DNA from: Rosa chinensis
Taxonomy: Eukaryota; Streptophyta; Magnoliopsida; Rosales; Rosaceae
Direction of reading: 5' to 3'
Length of the DNA stretch: 64,000 bases
Assembly (NCBI RefSeq): GCF_002994745.2
Contig: NC_037089.1
Location: 17,528,641 to 17,592,640, forward strand
Shown: positions 1-12,335 of the stretch, in pieces
How positions within the stretch are numbered: the first letter of the stretch is position 1
Layout: every line of letters starts with the position of its first letter
Program-made: the position numbers and the translations under genes
Notes under the pieces: generated by a model
The model's input: the letters and a program-made list of their open reading frames with translations, nothing else
Database searches by the model: none
What the model was told of the DNA's origin: nothing

Positions 1-903
1 GAGAAGAGCGGCGAAAGACAAGACAACTGCATTCTAAGAAGCTACGTTCCCAATTTAATCGTAGAATACCCATCACTTTGATACAACATAATGGAAGACC
101 CACAGGTCCATATGCAGAACTATTTGTGAATGATATCAGCTTAATAGTTTGGAACCTTGCTCCTCTGAATGTAGAAAAGTGGAATGACATTGGATCAACT
201 GATGTGACTAAGATGATTGAAAGAATAACCGTGAGCAATAATTTCTTATTTCTCAAAAACTTTACATTTTTGTTTTTCGTTAATAATTTTTTTACATTTA
301 TACTAGTATTCTATTGAATAGAGTTTACTAAAATGTATGCAGAGCAAGTTCGACATTAATATGTCCCTCCCTTGGGTCGACTACTATGTAAACAAGATGT
401 GTATGGCAGCATTTTTAAACTTCCGCTATGATCTAAAGAAGCATTTTGAGAAATTCCCAACAGTAGATGAAGCACGAGCAAATAAGCCTAAAAAAGTTAA
501 GAATCAAGCAGAATGAGATTTTCTATGTACTCGTTTTTCTAGTGAAGAGTTACAGGTATTTAGTGTTTCTTATTAATTTTTTTTCCCTAATGGCAACTTG
601 ATGGGCTTTTCCGCTTTTAGATTGTACACCATTTTATTCTCTATTTTTCTTAGACTTTCAAGGGAAGTATCTAACAATAATAATTTGATTTGTCATACTT
701 TTTAGATTGATTCACAGAATGCTAGCAAGAAGTTACATTTGACATATCACCACAATGCTTGGTCGAAGTATTTCATATCCCATGAAAATGAGTTTGTTAG
801 ATTTGAAGAGCTGAATGAGCATGCCAAAAGATTCGAGGAACTGAAGGAGGATACCAAAAGAATTAAGGAATTGATGGCAAAATTTCCAGCTAATGACCAT
901 TAG
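1..903 (+). pseudogene. CACTA second gene, 3' part (Plant_transposase family), broken
   Basis: Exons of a CACTA (En/Spm) second gene, family Plant_transposase (PF03004). The first visible exon reads NGRPTGPYAELF and APLNVEKWND, the same motifs as the copy at 10030-10130. Introns follow: donor after position 231 (GTGAGC), acceptor before 343, donor after 555, acceptor before 706. The last exon is rich in Glu and Lys, heptad-like, and ends with TAG at 901-903. An in-frame TGA at 514-516 replaces the Trp codon of the related copy at 20857-20870, so this copy is a pseudogene. The gene starts left of the window. The product normally binds element ends or assists the TNP2 transposase; that role is family knowledge, not seen here. 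Confidence 0.8.
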
Positions 904-1290
904 TATAGTACTTTTATGTTGGAAAAATAAAGATTTCTCTATTTTTTTGAGTTAGTATTGATGGTGTATTTCTGGACAGTTTCGAGTTAATGATGACTTA
1001 TTATAAGTAAATTCTGAGTTAATAGTATTTTACACTATTTTTCATAAATATTGACCATAGAGACTACTTCAAATTACTATTTTGATCAAGTATGAATTAT
1101 TATTTTGATCGAGTATAAATATGTATTTTTCTTTTGCTGATCCAAAAAAATAATTTTGCGTCAATCGACATGAATAATACAAGACAAGTTCGTATGGAGT
1201 ACAACAATTGACTAAAAATGCAACACATCAGTTTCAATTAAATAGAAAGGTCGAGAGAAAAAAAAAATCAAGAAGGTCCTCTCTGTGATT
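904..1290. other. AT-rich spacer, nothing recognised
   Basis: AT-rich sequence downstream of the broken CACTA gene. Repeated words such as ATTATTTTGATC occur, but no coding region, terminal repeat or RNA gene is seen. Confidence 0.6.
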
Positions 1291-1293
1291 TGA

Positions 1294-1482
1294 ACATATA
1301 TATATACATACATATATATGTATACATACATATATGTATACATACACATATATATACATACACATACATATATATGTATACATATATATGTATGTGTATG
1401 TATATATGTGTGTATGTATACATATATATGTATGTATATATATATATGTATGTATATATATATGTATGTATGTATATATACA
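1294..1482. repeat. Compound TA/TATG/TACA microsatellite
   Basis: About 190 bp made only of TA, TATG, TACA and TGTG units in changing phase. The tract is self-complementary at many scales and could fold. Open frames across it are translations of the repeat and not genes. Confidence 0.9.
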
Positions 1483-1544
1483 TGGCCCTTCTAGTGAGGG
1501 ATCCATTTTTCGGTCTTTTATAGGGATAGACATTAGACCAACTT

Positions 1545-1846
1545 TTTGATCATATTTTCACATTTTAACCGTTCAGTTTTTAGGTCCTAATGTATAGATG
1601 ACTTCTGCAAATTTTCAGCCAATTTGATGATCGTTAAGGCATTGATAATTGCCTTAAAGCTAGTCCGGTTCAGGTTGACAGATTCAATCTGTCCATTGGT
1701 TTGAGCGAGTTAGATACCTTAACGATCATTAATTTAGCTGAAAATTTACATAGATGATCTATACACTAGTACCTAAAAACGGAACGGTTGAGATGTGGAT
1801 ATGCGACCGAAAAGTTACCAAAAACTCAAACTTCACAATCTGTGTA
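1545..1846. mobile_element. Foldback MITE, family M, copy 1
   Basis: Inverted-repeat element. The left arm holds CCGTTCAGTTTTTAGG and ATTTTCAGCCAA; the right arm (about 1700-1800) holds the reverse complements. The centre contains the short palindrome-like GACAGATTCAATCTGTCC. The right end runs into the (TA)n tract at 1868-1907. The family recurs at 1909, 57808, 58937 and 59300. Confidence 0.7.
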
Positions 1847-1863
1847 TATATATATATGTAGAT

Positions 1864-1867
<4 letters not shown>

Positions 1868-1907
<40 letters not shown>
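1868..1907. repeat. (TA)n microsatellite
   Basis: About 20 TA units between two family M foldback elements. Confidence 0.9.
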
Positions 1908-1908
<1 letters not shown>

Positions 1909-1910
<2 letters not shown>

Positions 1911-2215
1911 AGCAGTTCGAGAGCGGACGTCCGCAACTCAGAAAAAGTGCGGACGTCGCTCCTCCTGCCTCGATTGTTAAGGTCACTTTTAGGTCTCATA
2001 TCCACATCTCGACCGTTAAGTTTTTAGGTACTAATGTATAGATCATCTATTCCAAATTTCAGCCAAATTGATGGTCGTTAAGATGTTGAGAACTGCCTTA
2101 AAACTAGTACGGTTTAGGGTGGACAGATTCAGTTCGTCCATTGGTTTAAGTGAGTTAGATACCTTAATGATCCTCAATTTGGTTGAAACTTTGCAGAGAT
2201 TATCTATACACTAGA
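1909..2215. mobile_element. Foldback MITE, family M, copy 2
   Basis: Second M copy, starting directly after (TA)n. It has GTCCGC-type palindromic termini (GCGGACGTCCGC at 1922-1933), then the shared core CCGTTAAGTTTTTAGG and the inverted arm ending at TATACACTAG. Its arms differ from copy 1 at many positions, so it is not a recent duplicate. Confidence 0.65.
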
Positions 2216-2382
2216 TTTTTCAAAGGGATTGTGCCTTGAATAGATTGTATCTCAAAGAGATTGTACCTCATTCAGATTTTTCCTTGAGCAAATCTCTCGT
2301 CACTTAAATCCTCCTTAAAGAGTTTCGTCCTATTAAGATCCTCCTCTACAAGTTATTTTCTCCTCGATTAGCTATTCACGCC

Positions 2383-2513
2383 TTGACCGGATATTTCCAC
2401 CTTGATCAGATATTCCCACCTCAACCAGATATTTCAACCTCGACCAGAATTTCCTACCTCGACCAAATATTTCCACTTCGATTAGATATTCCCGCCTTAA
2501 TTAGATATTTCTA
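2383..2513. repeat. 19-bp minisatellite, about 7 copies
   Basis: Seven head-to-tail units of 19 bp around the consensus CTYGACCAGATATTTCCAC. Units differ by 2-5 substitutions and keep the length of 19. Confidence 0.85.
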
Positions 2514-2930
2514 ATAGATTAAGGGTAAATGCTCTATAAGAGACACACCGACATATACTATAAGATTACCAATGAATGACATGTGCAAAGTGATTATATT
2601 TGTCGGAGTCATTTTTTTTTCTTTTCCTTTCAAATGTGCAATGCGATAATGATGTATCTAATTTTATAATCATTATTCATATGCATAAGCATTATTCATA
2701 TTCATGCTTTTAAAATTATGATGGAAATATCATAGACCGTTAAGATATTCACAATCATAGAGATACCCTAAACCCATTTTTATTTTTATAAACACATTTT
2801 TATTTTTATAAATGACATATTGAAGGATTAGAAAGATGAAAAAAAAAATTAAAAATAAAGAAGCGGGACATTTTGGTTTCATTTACTGAAGGGGGAGGGA
2901 AAAAAGAAGAAGAAGCGCTAATCTAAAAAG
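2514..2930. other. AT-rich spacer
   Basis: No gene or terminal repeat recognised. The phrase CATTTTTATTTTTATAAA occurs twice in tandem (about 2777-2815). Confidence 0.5.
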
Positions 2931-4936
2931 GAAAACAATTAGAGATAAAACCTAAAAGAAACAAAACTCAATTCTCTCTCTCACGGCGATCTCGTCGACC
3001 TTCATCTTCATAATACGTCTTTGAGCCTCCCTCTCTGCATCTCCCATCATTGAAGCACTGATCTCTGCAGGTAAGACTACATTCATCTTTCTTCCTCCTT
3101 ATACATCATTATTTTATAGTTTGATTAACGAAAATCTTATTTTCAAGAACACAATAAAGGTTTCGATCGAATTGGGATTGAATTGAATTGGGTCTGGGTT
3201 GAATTGAATAATTACCAGAAACTATAACCCAGTTGTCCATCTACAAAAGATAGTGATGATGATGATTTAGGAGTTTGCTACTGTAAATATCCTCTCTCTA
3301 AAACTCTTCTTTAAATTTGTTGTTATGCATGTATACCTCGATTGTCTTGATCGTCTTTACTGTTCAATGGCTTTGCCTTAATTTGCAGCTATTCAGTGTA
3401 TATTTGATGAAATATTAGAATGGTTTGATGGTCTTCCTCTTAGATAGCAAGCACTCGAGCAAGGCAGAAAGTTAATGCCATAAACAAGATTAAGGATTAA
3501 GGATTCATCTTTTTTGGTTTTTTGCTTTGCGGCTTCATATTGCTTTTTTTTTTTTTTTGTCATCTTCCTTTGCTGCGATTTTCTGTTTTACTTTTGTAGT
3601 CTTCTTTTGTAAATTTTGCATTAGCTTGTTCCTCTGTTGTGGGGATGGGACTAGTAATTGCAGACGGCTGGGCCTGTTAACTTCTTGCTATGTGAGATTT
3701 GACTTAGTTTTTTTTTTTCTCTGATTGTTCAATTAATATTTCTTTACTTGTGGTTATTATCTCTACTTGTGATTAATGCAATACTAGCTATCTAGCTAGC
3801 TGACTTGTCAACTGAAAGTTCAAGTTCATAATCATCTGTGATCGTGTGTTTTGTTAAATTGACTTACAGTATTGTCGTTTCTCTTGTAGTCTGAAAAAAA
3901 TGTTTTGGGCTTCACAGTTATAGACTTGGTATCCTAGCCCTATATAATAGCACTACACATTCATAATACTTTGCTATGAAAAGGAATGATTTCTTTTTGT
4001 GTGTTTTAATTTATAGATTTCTCTACTAGCCCTATATATGCTTGGTTCAGTGATTAAATTTATAGGTTTCTCTGAAAAGAATTACAATTAATAACCAACC
4101 AAATCTAGGAGTCATCTCCTGTTATTAACATTTTTATTTGAGAAGTGAGAAACCTTGATAGCAAATCATTTCCATCTACATAAATGAGATCTTGGACTAC
4201 ATAATATGTAAATCTTGTAACTCTTGTGTTATCATTCTTTATGTAGAATACAACCAGTTGTAAGAGTGGAGAATTCATTACCTATTGATCCTTAAATTAC
4301 CTTTTGTGCAGGAAAGAGTCTGGAGATTTCCAAAATTTAGCTCAAGTAGTTCAAGATATTAAGGTAATCATTTTGTTCTGTGTACTCAGAATTTTTTTAG
4401 CTTCCATTTTAGTCTTACAATCAGTTACTTTATTTGATGATAGGATCTATATTAACCTTCTATAAAGCTGAAAAATTAATGATTGGAATCCTTAATAAAG
4501 GGAGATAGTATATAATTGTGGAGGAGTTCTGTAGATGGGTTTGCACATGTCTAAATGAGCATATAATGGAATATCTAATGGTGTTGGGTATTATGTGTTA
4601 GGGGTGTATATATATATAGCTAGATTGATAAGTAAAGAAGGTGTTAGCTGAGGAAGAGTAACTGGGTCTGCTTACAAAGACTCAGTTTAAGTAAAGCTGG
4701 ATCAGAATTTATAAAGAGTAAAAGTCAAACAAGTTGAGAACAATACTATAGGAAAGAATTGAGTTAAAGATGCCCTGGGAATCGAGTTAGAGCTTACTTA
4801 CTACTTTTTGTTTATCTCATGCACTACTCAAAAAAAAAAAAAGGGCTTTCTAACAGAACCTGGTGCATAAAATGCAGGTTAGACGACAATTCGATCCTCA
4901 AACAGAGCCCCAAAATTAGCCAGTGTCACCACCAGG
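2931..4936 (+). promoter_or_regulatory. Probable leader exons and introns of the CACTA transposase gene
   Basis: Three short non-coding exon candidates with good splice signals precede the TNP2 start. One is a pyrimidine-rich exon ending at about 3069 (CTGCAG/GTAAGA). The second is 4313-4361 (TTGTGCAG acceptor, AG/GTAATC donor). The third is about 4880-4934 (AATGCAG acceptor, CCAG/GTGAGT donor). The next acceptor, TTTCTTTAG before 5320, lies directly ahead of the ATG at 5322. Assignment to the transposase gene is inference from this chain; it could be an unrelated host 5' UTR that the element captured. Confidence 0.4.
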
Positions 4937-5321
4937 TGAGTTATATTCTCTTATTTTTTATATGTATAATATATACTCTATATATGCTAATTTGTATGTG
5001 TGTTGATAATATATAAGAGTTTGATTATGCACAAGAACCCTAGATGCATTCCCGGCGTGTGCGTAGGCTAGCGTAGATGGTGACCGGATGAAATTTAATT
5101 TTGATTGCTTGATCATGAGAATTTTGAATGTTTTGACTTTTGTTTTTGATGATTGAGTGATGTTTCTTGTGCTTTCATGACCTGTTATTCATGCTTGTGT
5201 GGAATTATACATGTTCATTGCTTTCTTCAGTAGGTTTACTAGTACATAAAATAGAAGGAAAATAAAAGATATTGTGATTATAATTATTAAAACAAAATTA
5301 ACATATAAGTTTTTCTTTAGG

Positions 5322-8300
5322 ATGGACCGAAGTTGGATGTACTTGAAACATAGATTTCAACCAGAATTTACCAATGGTCTCAAATTATTTATGGATGCTG
5401 CAAAAGAACACCTTAACAGAGAAAATAAGACACGTTGCCCTTGTCGTGATTGTAAAAATGGAGAACTTTTTACATTAACAGAGATACGTAGACATATACT
5501 GTCGAAGGGGTTTCAATTGTATTATTCTGTATGGACTGAGCATCGGGAAGATATTAATGATGTAGCAAATAGCCAAATGGATGATGAATTTGTCTTTGAT
5601 GGTGAGGATGATGGCGAGGATGACGACAATGCTTCAATGATGGACATGTTAAATGATGTTCAAGGGCCTTTACATATGGAGATAGATGATGAGACAAGTA
5701 ATCATGGTGACAGTACACATGCTAGCAAATATGATTATTTGTTTGGCGAGGCCCAAAGAGAACTGTACCCGGGTTGTACAAAGTTCTCAGCATTAAGTTT
5801 TATTTTAAAGCTAATGCATATAAAGGTACTTGGTCGTTGGAGCAATAAAAGTTTCAACGCTTTGTTGAAAACGCTAAAAGATTCTCACCCAAATGGAGCA
5901 GCTATTCCATCATCGCATTATGAAGCCAAAAAAATGTTGCGAGAATTGGGTTTGGGGTATGAATCTATACATGCTTGTAAGAATGATTGTGCATTGTTTT
6001 GGAAGGAGAATGAAAAACTTGATAACTGTCCCGAGTGTGGTGAGCCAAGATACATGTCTAAAGAAGGAAAACGCAAAAAGATTCCACAAAAAGTATTGCG
6101 TTATTTTCCATTGAAACCTAGGCTGAAAAGGTTATTTTTGTCTAGACATACAGCAACTGATATGAAATGGCATAAAATAAAACGCAAGAATGAAGAGGGT
6201 TTTCTTAGGCATCCGGCTGATTCTAAAGAATGGAAGAAGTTCGATGAGGAGTATCCTGATTTTGCTGAAGACTGTAGAAATATTAGGTTGGGGCTTGCTA
6301 CAGATGGTTTTAATCCATTTGGAAATATGAGCACTAGTTACAGTATGTGGCCAGTTATGCTAGTACCATACAATTTGCCACCATGGAAATGTATGAAAGG
6401 GATGTTTTCTATGATGTCATTGCTTATTCCCGGTCCGCGAGCACCTGGAAAAGACATTGATGTGTATCTTCGTCCATTAATAGATGAACTGAAAGAATTA
6501 TGGGAGGTTGGTGCTGAAGCTTTTGATGTTTCTACAAATCAAAATTTTACTTTGCGAGCATGTGTACTGTGGACTATAAATGACTTTCCGGCATATGGAA
6601 ATTTATCAGGTTGGAGCACAAAAGGATATAAAGCTTGTCCTGTGTGTAATGAGGATATAACTTCAGATGGTTTGAGAGGAAAAATATGTTATATGGGTCA
6701 TCGACGATTTTTGCCTGAAGATCATGAGTGGAGAAGGAGTAGAGAATATAATGGAAAGATTGAAGACCGATCTGCTCCCAGATTTTTTTCTGGGGATGAT
6801 ATATTAAAGCAATTAGATCGAGTTTATAAAGCTAAACCAGGTAAACATCCCAATAATCCGGATTTAAGGCGACAACGTGAGCCACATGAGTTGAATTGGA
6901 CAAAAAAAAGTATTTTTTTTGAGTTAGAGTATTGGTCAAAGCTTCAGTTGAGACATAATATAGATGTGATGCATGTTGAAAAGAATATTTGTGACAGCGT
7001 CATTGGAACTCTATTGGATATTGATGGAAAAACAAAAGACACAAAAAAGGCTCGTTTGGACCTAGCAGATATGAATATAAGGAAAGAACTGCATCTCAAA
7101 CGTCAAGGAAATAAATTGAAGAAGCCTCATGCTAGATATACATTGAAAGTGGAATTTCGTAGACTTCTGTGTAGATTCTTGAAATTTGTCAAATATCCTG
7201 ATGGGTATGCTGCAAATATTTCAAAAAATGTGAACATTATTGATGGAAAGATACATGGATTAAAAAGTCATGATTGCCATGTTTTGTTACAACGTCTTCT
7301 TCCGGTGGGTATTCGTTCCTATTTGGACAAGGATGTGCGTACTGCACTAGTTGAGCTATGCATTTTCTTTCAGCAAATATGTGCAAAGACTTTAAAAGTG
7401 TCGGACTTGGAAAGAATGGAGAAAGAGATAGTTCTTATATTGTGTAAACTTGAAGGAATCTTTCCACCAGCCTTCTTTGATGTGATGGTGCATCTAGCAG
7501 TCCATTTACCCCGAGAAGCTATACTAGGAGGACCGGTCACCTTTCGATGGATGTATCCCATTGAAAGAAATTTAGGGACATACAAAAAATATGTTACAAA
7601 CAAAGCTCGGCCTGAAGGTTCCATTGCAGAGGCTTATATTGTCAATGAAGCGATTACGTTTTGTTCAATGTACTTTCGCGGGATTGAAACACGTTTTAAT
7701 CAAGAAGAACGGAATATTGATGTAGTACACAACCAAGAAGATGGTGGCTTATCAGTTTTTTCCCAAAAAGTTCGTCCATTTAGTGGGAAGAAATATGTAT
7801 TGCTAGACCAAAAAGAAGTAAATAAAGCTCATTGGTATGTGCTATACAATTGTGAAGAAGTCCAACCATATCTCAAGTAAGTGAATTCTGTGAATTTTGT
7901 GTTTGTTTTAATTTTAGATTAACAAAAATTAACATACTTTATTTAATTGTCTATTAACACGTGTAGAGAACACGAGGCTGAACTAAAGCAAACAAGTAAT
8001 GCCAATTTATATAAAAGACAAGAAGAAGAGTTTCCTACTTGGTTTGAAAAACGAGTATGTTACCCGTATCCCAATTTTGATTAATGTTTTGTGTAATTTT
8101 TTTGTTAAAGTATGCTAATTCATTTTATATTATCTCTAGATGAGTCACTTAGTCCAAAGTGGATTGGTGGATGCAACTGATCAACTTTATTGTTTGGCTT
8201 GTAAACCCGATGTGCGTGCCCATACATATACTGGTTGTATTGTTGATGGGGTTAGGTTCCACACAAAAGATCTAGATGATCGTCGCACCACACAAAATAG

Positions 8301-8937
8301 TGGTATATATGTCCCTGGAGTTTTTGTTGGTGGAACACATGATTATTATGGTGTTTTGCTAAATATTGTGAGATTAAGGTACGTAGATATGCATCACATT
8401 TTTCTATTCAAATGCAAGTGGTTCAACACAGACGAAACAAAGAGAGACGCGAGAAAAAGAGTACAACGTGATTATAATCTTATGAGCATTAATTCAAGTT
8501 TTGTCTGGTATGAGGATGAACCTTTTATACTTGCTAGTGAAGCGCATCAAGTGTTTTATTTAGATGATTATAAGTTGGGCCCTGAATGGAAAGTTGTCCA
8601 AAAAGTGCAAATGAGACATGTATGGGATGTCCCAGAGGTAGATGACGAGGATGAAGAGGTAGATGAGGAAAATTTTGATCCAGTCGTGGCTAATAATGAT
8701 GTATATCAGCAAGATGAATTCAATGAAATTCAATGGTCAGTTCAAGAAGAGGGTCTTGAAAATCCTCAATTACATCAAGAGGATATTGAGCCTGAAGTCA
8801 TTGCTTCAAATGTCGAGAGTGACGAATTGATAGATGATAGTAGGCTTAATGATTTCATCTGTGATGATGTTGAAGAAAACGATACTGATTATGATGACAA
8901 TGAAGAAATCATTTCAAGTGATGACAATAGTGATTAG
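5322..8937 (+). CDS. CACTA (En/Spm) TNP2-type transposase, three exons
   Basis: DDE transposase that cuts and joins the ends of a CACTA element in the nucleus. I start it at the Met of MDRSWMYLKHRF, just after an intron acceptor, not at the upstream ATG at 5274 which lies in the intron. Exons by splice signals and frame: 5322-7876, 7967-8054 and 8140-8937, giving roughly 1,145 residues. Domains in order: transposase-associated N-terminal domain (CPCRDC zinc-type motif, residues 1-75), an acidic linker, the tnp2 catalytic core with DGFNPFG (Asp328) and KDIDVYL (Asp378), the motif DVMHVEKNICD, DUF4218 (LLPVGIRSYL to NEAITFCSMYF), and in exon 3 DUF4216 (GGTHDYYGVL, FLFKCKWF) followed by an Asp/Glu-rich tail. 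No stop or frameshift is seen within the exons, so the protein may still be active. Confidence 0.88.
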
Positions 8938-9275
8938 TTTGTGATGTAATTTTTTTTTTTTTGGGTTGTATTAGCATATGCATTACTCTATACCTTTTTT
9001 TTTGTTTTGAATTAAGTGGTGGCTAAGTAATTGCAACTTCTTTTAATAACCTTTCATTGTTTTTCTATTCTCTTTAATGTTATGGCTTTTCATTTATGTA
9101 TGAAGTTTATGATTATTATTAGTCACGTGTATGATTATTATTAGTCACATGTATGTTCAAATTTTTAATTAGCTCGAAATTTGATTTGGATATCCAATGT
9201 AGTTGTAGTTTTGGCTCTTCTTGTAAGTCTTGCAAGTTAAACTTATTTTATTTCTCTTATAGTAACAGTGACAAA
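8938..9275. other. Spacer between the two CACTA genes
   Basis: AT-rich spacer with a T run and a repeated GTATGATTATTATTAGTCAC. It probably holds the 3' UTR of the transposase gene and the start of the next transcript. Nothing else recognised. Confidence 0.5.
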
Positions 9276-10599
9276 ATGTCGAAACGTCTTCGTTCGAATG
9301 TTTCCGGTGCCCAAAAGGCTAATGTTGGTATGTACAATACAATTTCTTTGCTACAAACATAGTATGTAAATATAGAATTATTTTATTTATTTCACTCATG
9401 ATTACTCAAAATCATGTTAAATGAACAGGTGTCACTTTGACAAAACGGCGACGTGTACAAGCAAATGAACCTTCACTTCCAAATTCTTTGCAAGATGAAC
9501 TTGATGTTCCTGATATGCCTACCTCTAATAGAACTACCCAAAGGGCTATTGCTAGTACCATTATCCAAAGGCCTGCTGTTGGTAAGTTAGACTCTGACCA
9601 TTTTGAATTAGGTTATATATATTCTTTATGGGTCGAAAACAACTACTGCAATCTTAAGTTATTTCAACCCATGACTTGATTCCCAAAAAAAAAAAAAAAA
9701 TAGAAATCATAAGTTAAAATTACATTGATTATAACAGGTGACTCAATGAATGCACACGTTCAGTGCCAAACTACTAACCAGCCATCAATAAATGCTACAA
9801 CTGAAGGGTTGAATGATGCTAGGACATCAGTCGATATCCAAGGATCTACTACAGGTACTCATTGTGTTGCTTTGTTGTATTTAAAATTTATTAATTATAC
9901 ATGTACTTCACTAATTAAATTTTTAACAGAAGGTCCAGAAAAAAAAGTGCGTGGAAAGACAAGAGGTTTAAATGCTGATAAGGTGCATGAGCAGCTTGGT
10001 ACTAAAATACCTGTGACTTTCAAGAAAGAAAATGGCAGACCCACAGGTCCATATGCAGAAATGTTTGCTAATGAAATTGGATTCACCATTCGGAACCATG
10101 CACCTCTAAATGTGAAAAAATGGAAGGAAGTAAAACCAGAAGATAGGACAAGTTTGATCAAAAGAATAACTGTGAGTGATTTTTTTTTCCTAAATAATTT
10201 TCTTATTTTATTATATAACTATAGTATAGTATTTTGTCTAACATTAAATTATTTATATGCAGACTAAGTATGACATTGACATGTCTCTACCTTGGTGTGA
10301 TGACCTGGTTTTCTGTTATTTAAATTTGGTATTTAATAATGGACCAGTTGTACGAATAATTGTTATAATGCTTTATTCGTAGATTTTATATGGAGTAGAA
10401 TGATTTTCGTACGTATAATAATTGAATTTCACAGTTTAGGGGGTCGTGTGAAGTTTGACTTTTTATATGTTGGGATTCTCGGAAAATTTCCTTCACGAAA
10501 GTTGTAGAGCGCGTCGTTACGAGTTCGTGGACATGTGGAACGCGTAAATCGGAGTTCGTATGAGGAAGTTATGGCTATGGAAAGAAGTTTCCATTTTAG

Positions 10600-10608
10600 T
10601 ATATAAAG
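10600..10608 (+). promoter_or_regulatory. LTR TATA box
   Basis: TATATAAAG about 300 bp into the LTR; the same box is at 18234-18242 in the 3' LTR. Transcription would start roughly 30 bp downstream, placing most of the LTR, including the hairpin array, in the RNA. The start site itself is inferred. Confidence 0.6.
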
Positions 10609-11900
10609 GGAAAATTAGAATTTTATTTCATTATTTCCCTTTCCATTTCCGGAAACCATACCCTCTCTCTCTCTTCTCTCTCGTCCGCTCCCTCAGTATC
10701 GAAGATTTTCGACTGACCCGACCCGAACCCGGCCGATCCGACCCGACTTTTCCGGCCAACTGCGGCGGTCTCCGGCCTTGAAACTTGGCCAGCAGGGTCG
10801 CCTCTTCCGTCTGGTCGTCCCTCTGGTGGTCTCTATCGCCGATTCTTCTCCACGGCGGCGCTGCAAGGCGGTGCAGCCTTGTGTTTTCGGACCCGGCCGG
10901 AAAACACAGCTCCGACGTCGGCACGGCTTCGAGTTTTCTTGGTTGAGCTCAGAGCTGCCTCGCCGATCGATCCTTGGTGGTTGTTTGGATCGATTCACGT
11001 GAAAATTCGATCAACTCGGATTGGATTACTGTTCACGGCTGGTGAGGTAGTTTTCGATCCCTTAAGCTTGTTTTCTGACTTCGATCCAGTTATGAAAGTT
11101 CACAAGCATGCTTAGATGAAGCTTTTTGATGTTGGGAGTTTTGTAAAATATTGAGTTTTGGCCGGCGGCGGTGCGCCACTGCCTGTGGCGGCGTTCCGGC
11201 AGTGTTCCGGCCATGTAAGGGACTGTTTGTGGTATTATATATGTTCTAGTCGTTGATACGAGCGTTTCGATATATAATATGCAAATTTTGGAGTTCGTAT
11301 GAAATTGTTATGATTTTTACAGTTTCATACCGATCAATTTATTTGATCCGTGAGGATTCGAGCGTCCGATCGATTTGTGGTTTGGTCACATCGATCGTGG
11401 ACGTATTCCGAAGACTTGGGGAGGTCTCGGATGTGGTTTTGCCTCGATTGGCGCCACTTTGGGGATTTTGGTTCAAAACGGGGGTTTCGGACTTAAATCA
11501 TTTATAAATCATTACTAAGTTGGAACCATATGTGATTAGGTACTTGACGAAGTATTTGGACGAGTGGTTAGTGATAGTTTTGGTTCGGTTCTGTATTGAA
11601 GACGCAGCAGGAGTTCAAGGTGAGTAAATCTCACAAGGATCTTTATGAACAGAAGTACCATTATTGTTTTGGCGTTAATTATTTAACTGCAAACTATAGT
11701 TGGTATTAGTAGGCATTCCTGAGCGAATGACTACATATATATATATTTAGATGAAATATATATCCTTGTGAATGATTATGATGAATAATAATATGCATGA
11801 TGGTGTTCATATTATTGTTAAATGCGACTTTTCAAGAAACGATATTATAGAAAAAGATGTTTTCTATTGTTTGGAAAGTATTGAGCTTGATGTTACATTT

Positions 11901-12335
11901 TGAGTCAAGCGTGACTCATTTTAGATGTATTGGTTTTAGTATCAAGGGTCACAGATGGTGAGCAGGGATTAGGAAAACCGAAACTAGATGTTGTACGTTC
12001 TTAAGTCAGATGCGACTTACTTAACGTTGATCTCAAGACCAGATAGGGTCTAGGAAGATCTTACGTCACAGATGGTGATAGATCATAGATAGCAACAGGT
12101 TACAGATGGTAACCTTGATGTTTGACTTCATGACCAGAGGGGGTCTGAAGATCACGAGTCACAGATGGTGATAAATGGTTGAGCTGAGACCAGATGGGGT
12201 CTAAAGATTATAGGTCACAGATGGTGACAGGTTGCAGATGGCGACCTTGATGTTGATTCCTGACTAGACGGAGTCTGAATCATATGTCACAGATGGTGAC
12301 AGTTCACAGATGGTGATAGATCACAGATGGTGATC
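11901..12335 (+). repeat. Array of 15 mini-hairpins with covarying arms (5' LTR)
   Basis: Short inverted repeats with 4-7-bp arms around a near-constant 4-6-nt loop. Examples: TCAC-AGATG-GTGA (six or more times, for example 11949-11961), AGGTTAC-AGATG-GTAACCT (12097-12115), TAAGTC-AGATGC-GACTTA (12002-12019), AGACC-AGATGG-GGTCT (12187-12202), AGGTTGC-AGATG-GCGACCT (12229-12247, one T:G wobble), GATCAC-AGATG-GTGATC (12319-12335), TGAGTCA-AGCG-TGACTCA (11901-11918). Arm sequence differs between units, yet both arms of each unit match. This is read directly from the sequence; function is unknown. Confidence 0.9.

Noticed and set aside
1234..1549. Several Tyr/Ile/His-rich frames on both strands
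   Set aside because: They are translations of the TA/TATG/TACA microsatellite.
4819..4840. CACTACTCAAAA as the CACTA 5' terminus
   Set aside because: The 3-bp flanks do not match those of the right end (ATG against TGA), the sequence after it does not resemble the right inverted repeat, and no subterminal array follows.
10560..11507. Open frames of 70-100 codons inside both LTRs
   Set aside because: They overlap on both strands, have no domain, and occur twice only because the LTR is duplicated.
11901..12335. CRISPR-like or simple tandem array
   Set aside because: The genome is a plant; the units are small hairpins with unequal spacing and there are no constant repeats with unique spacers.
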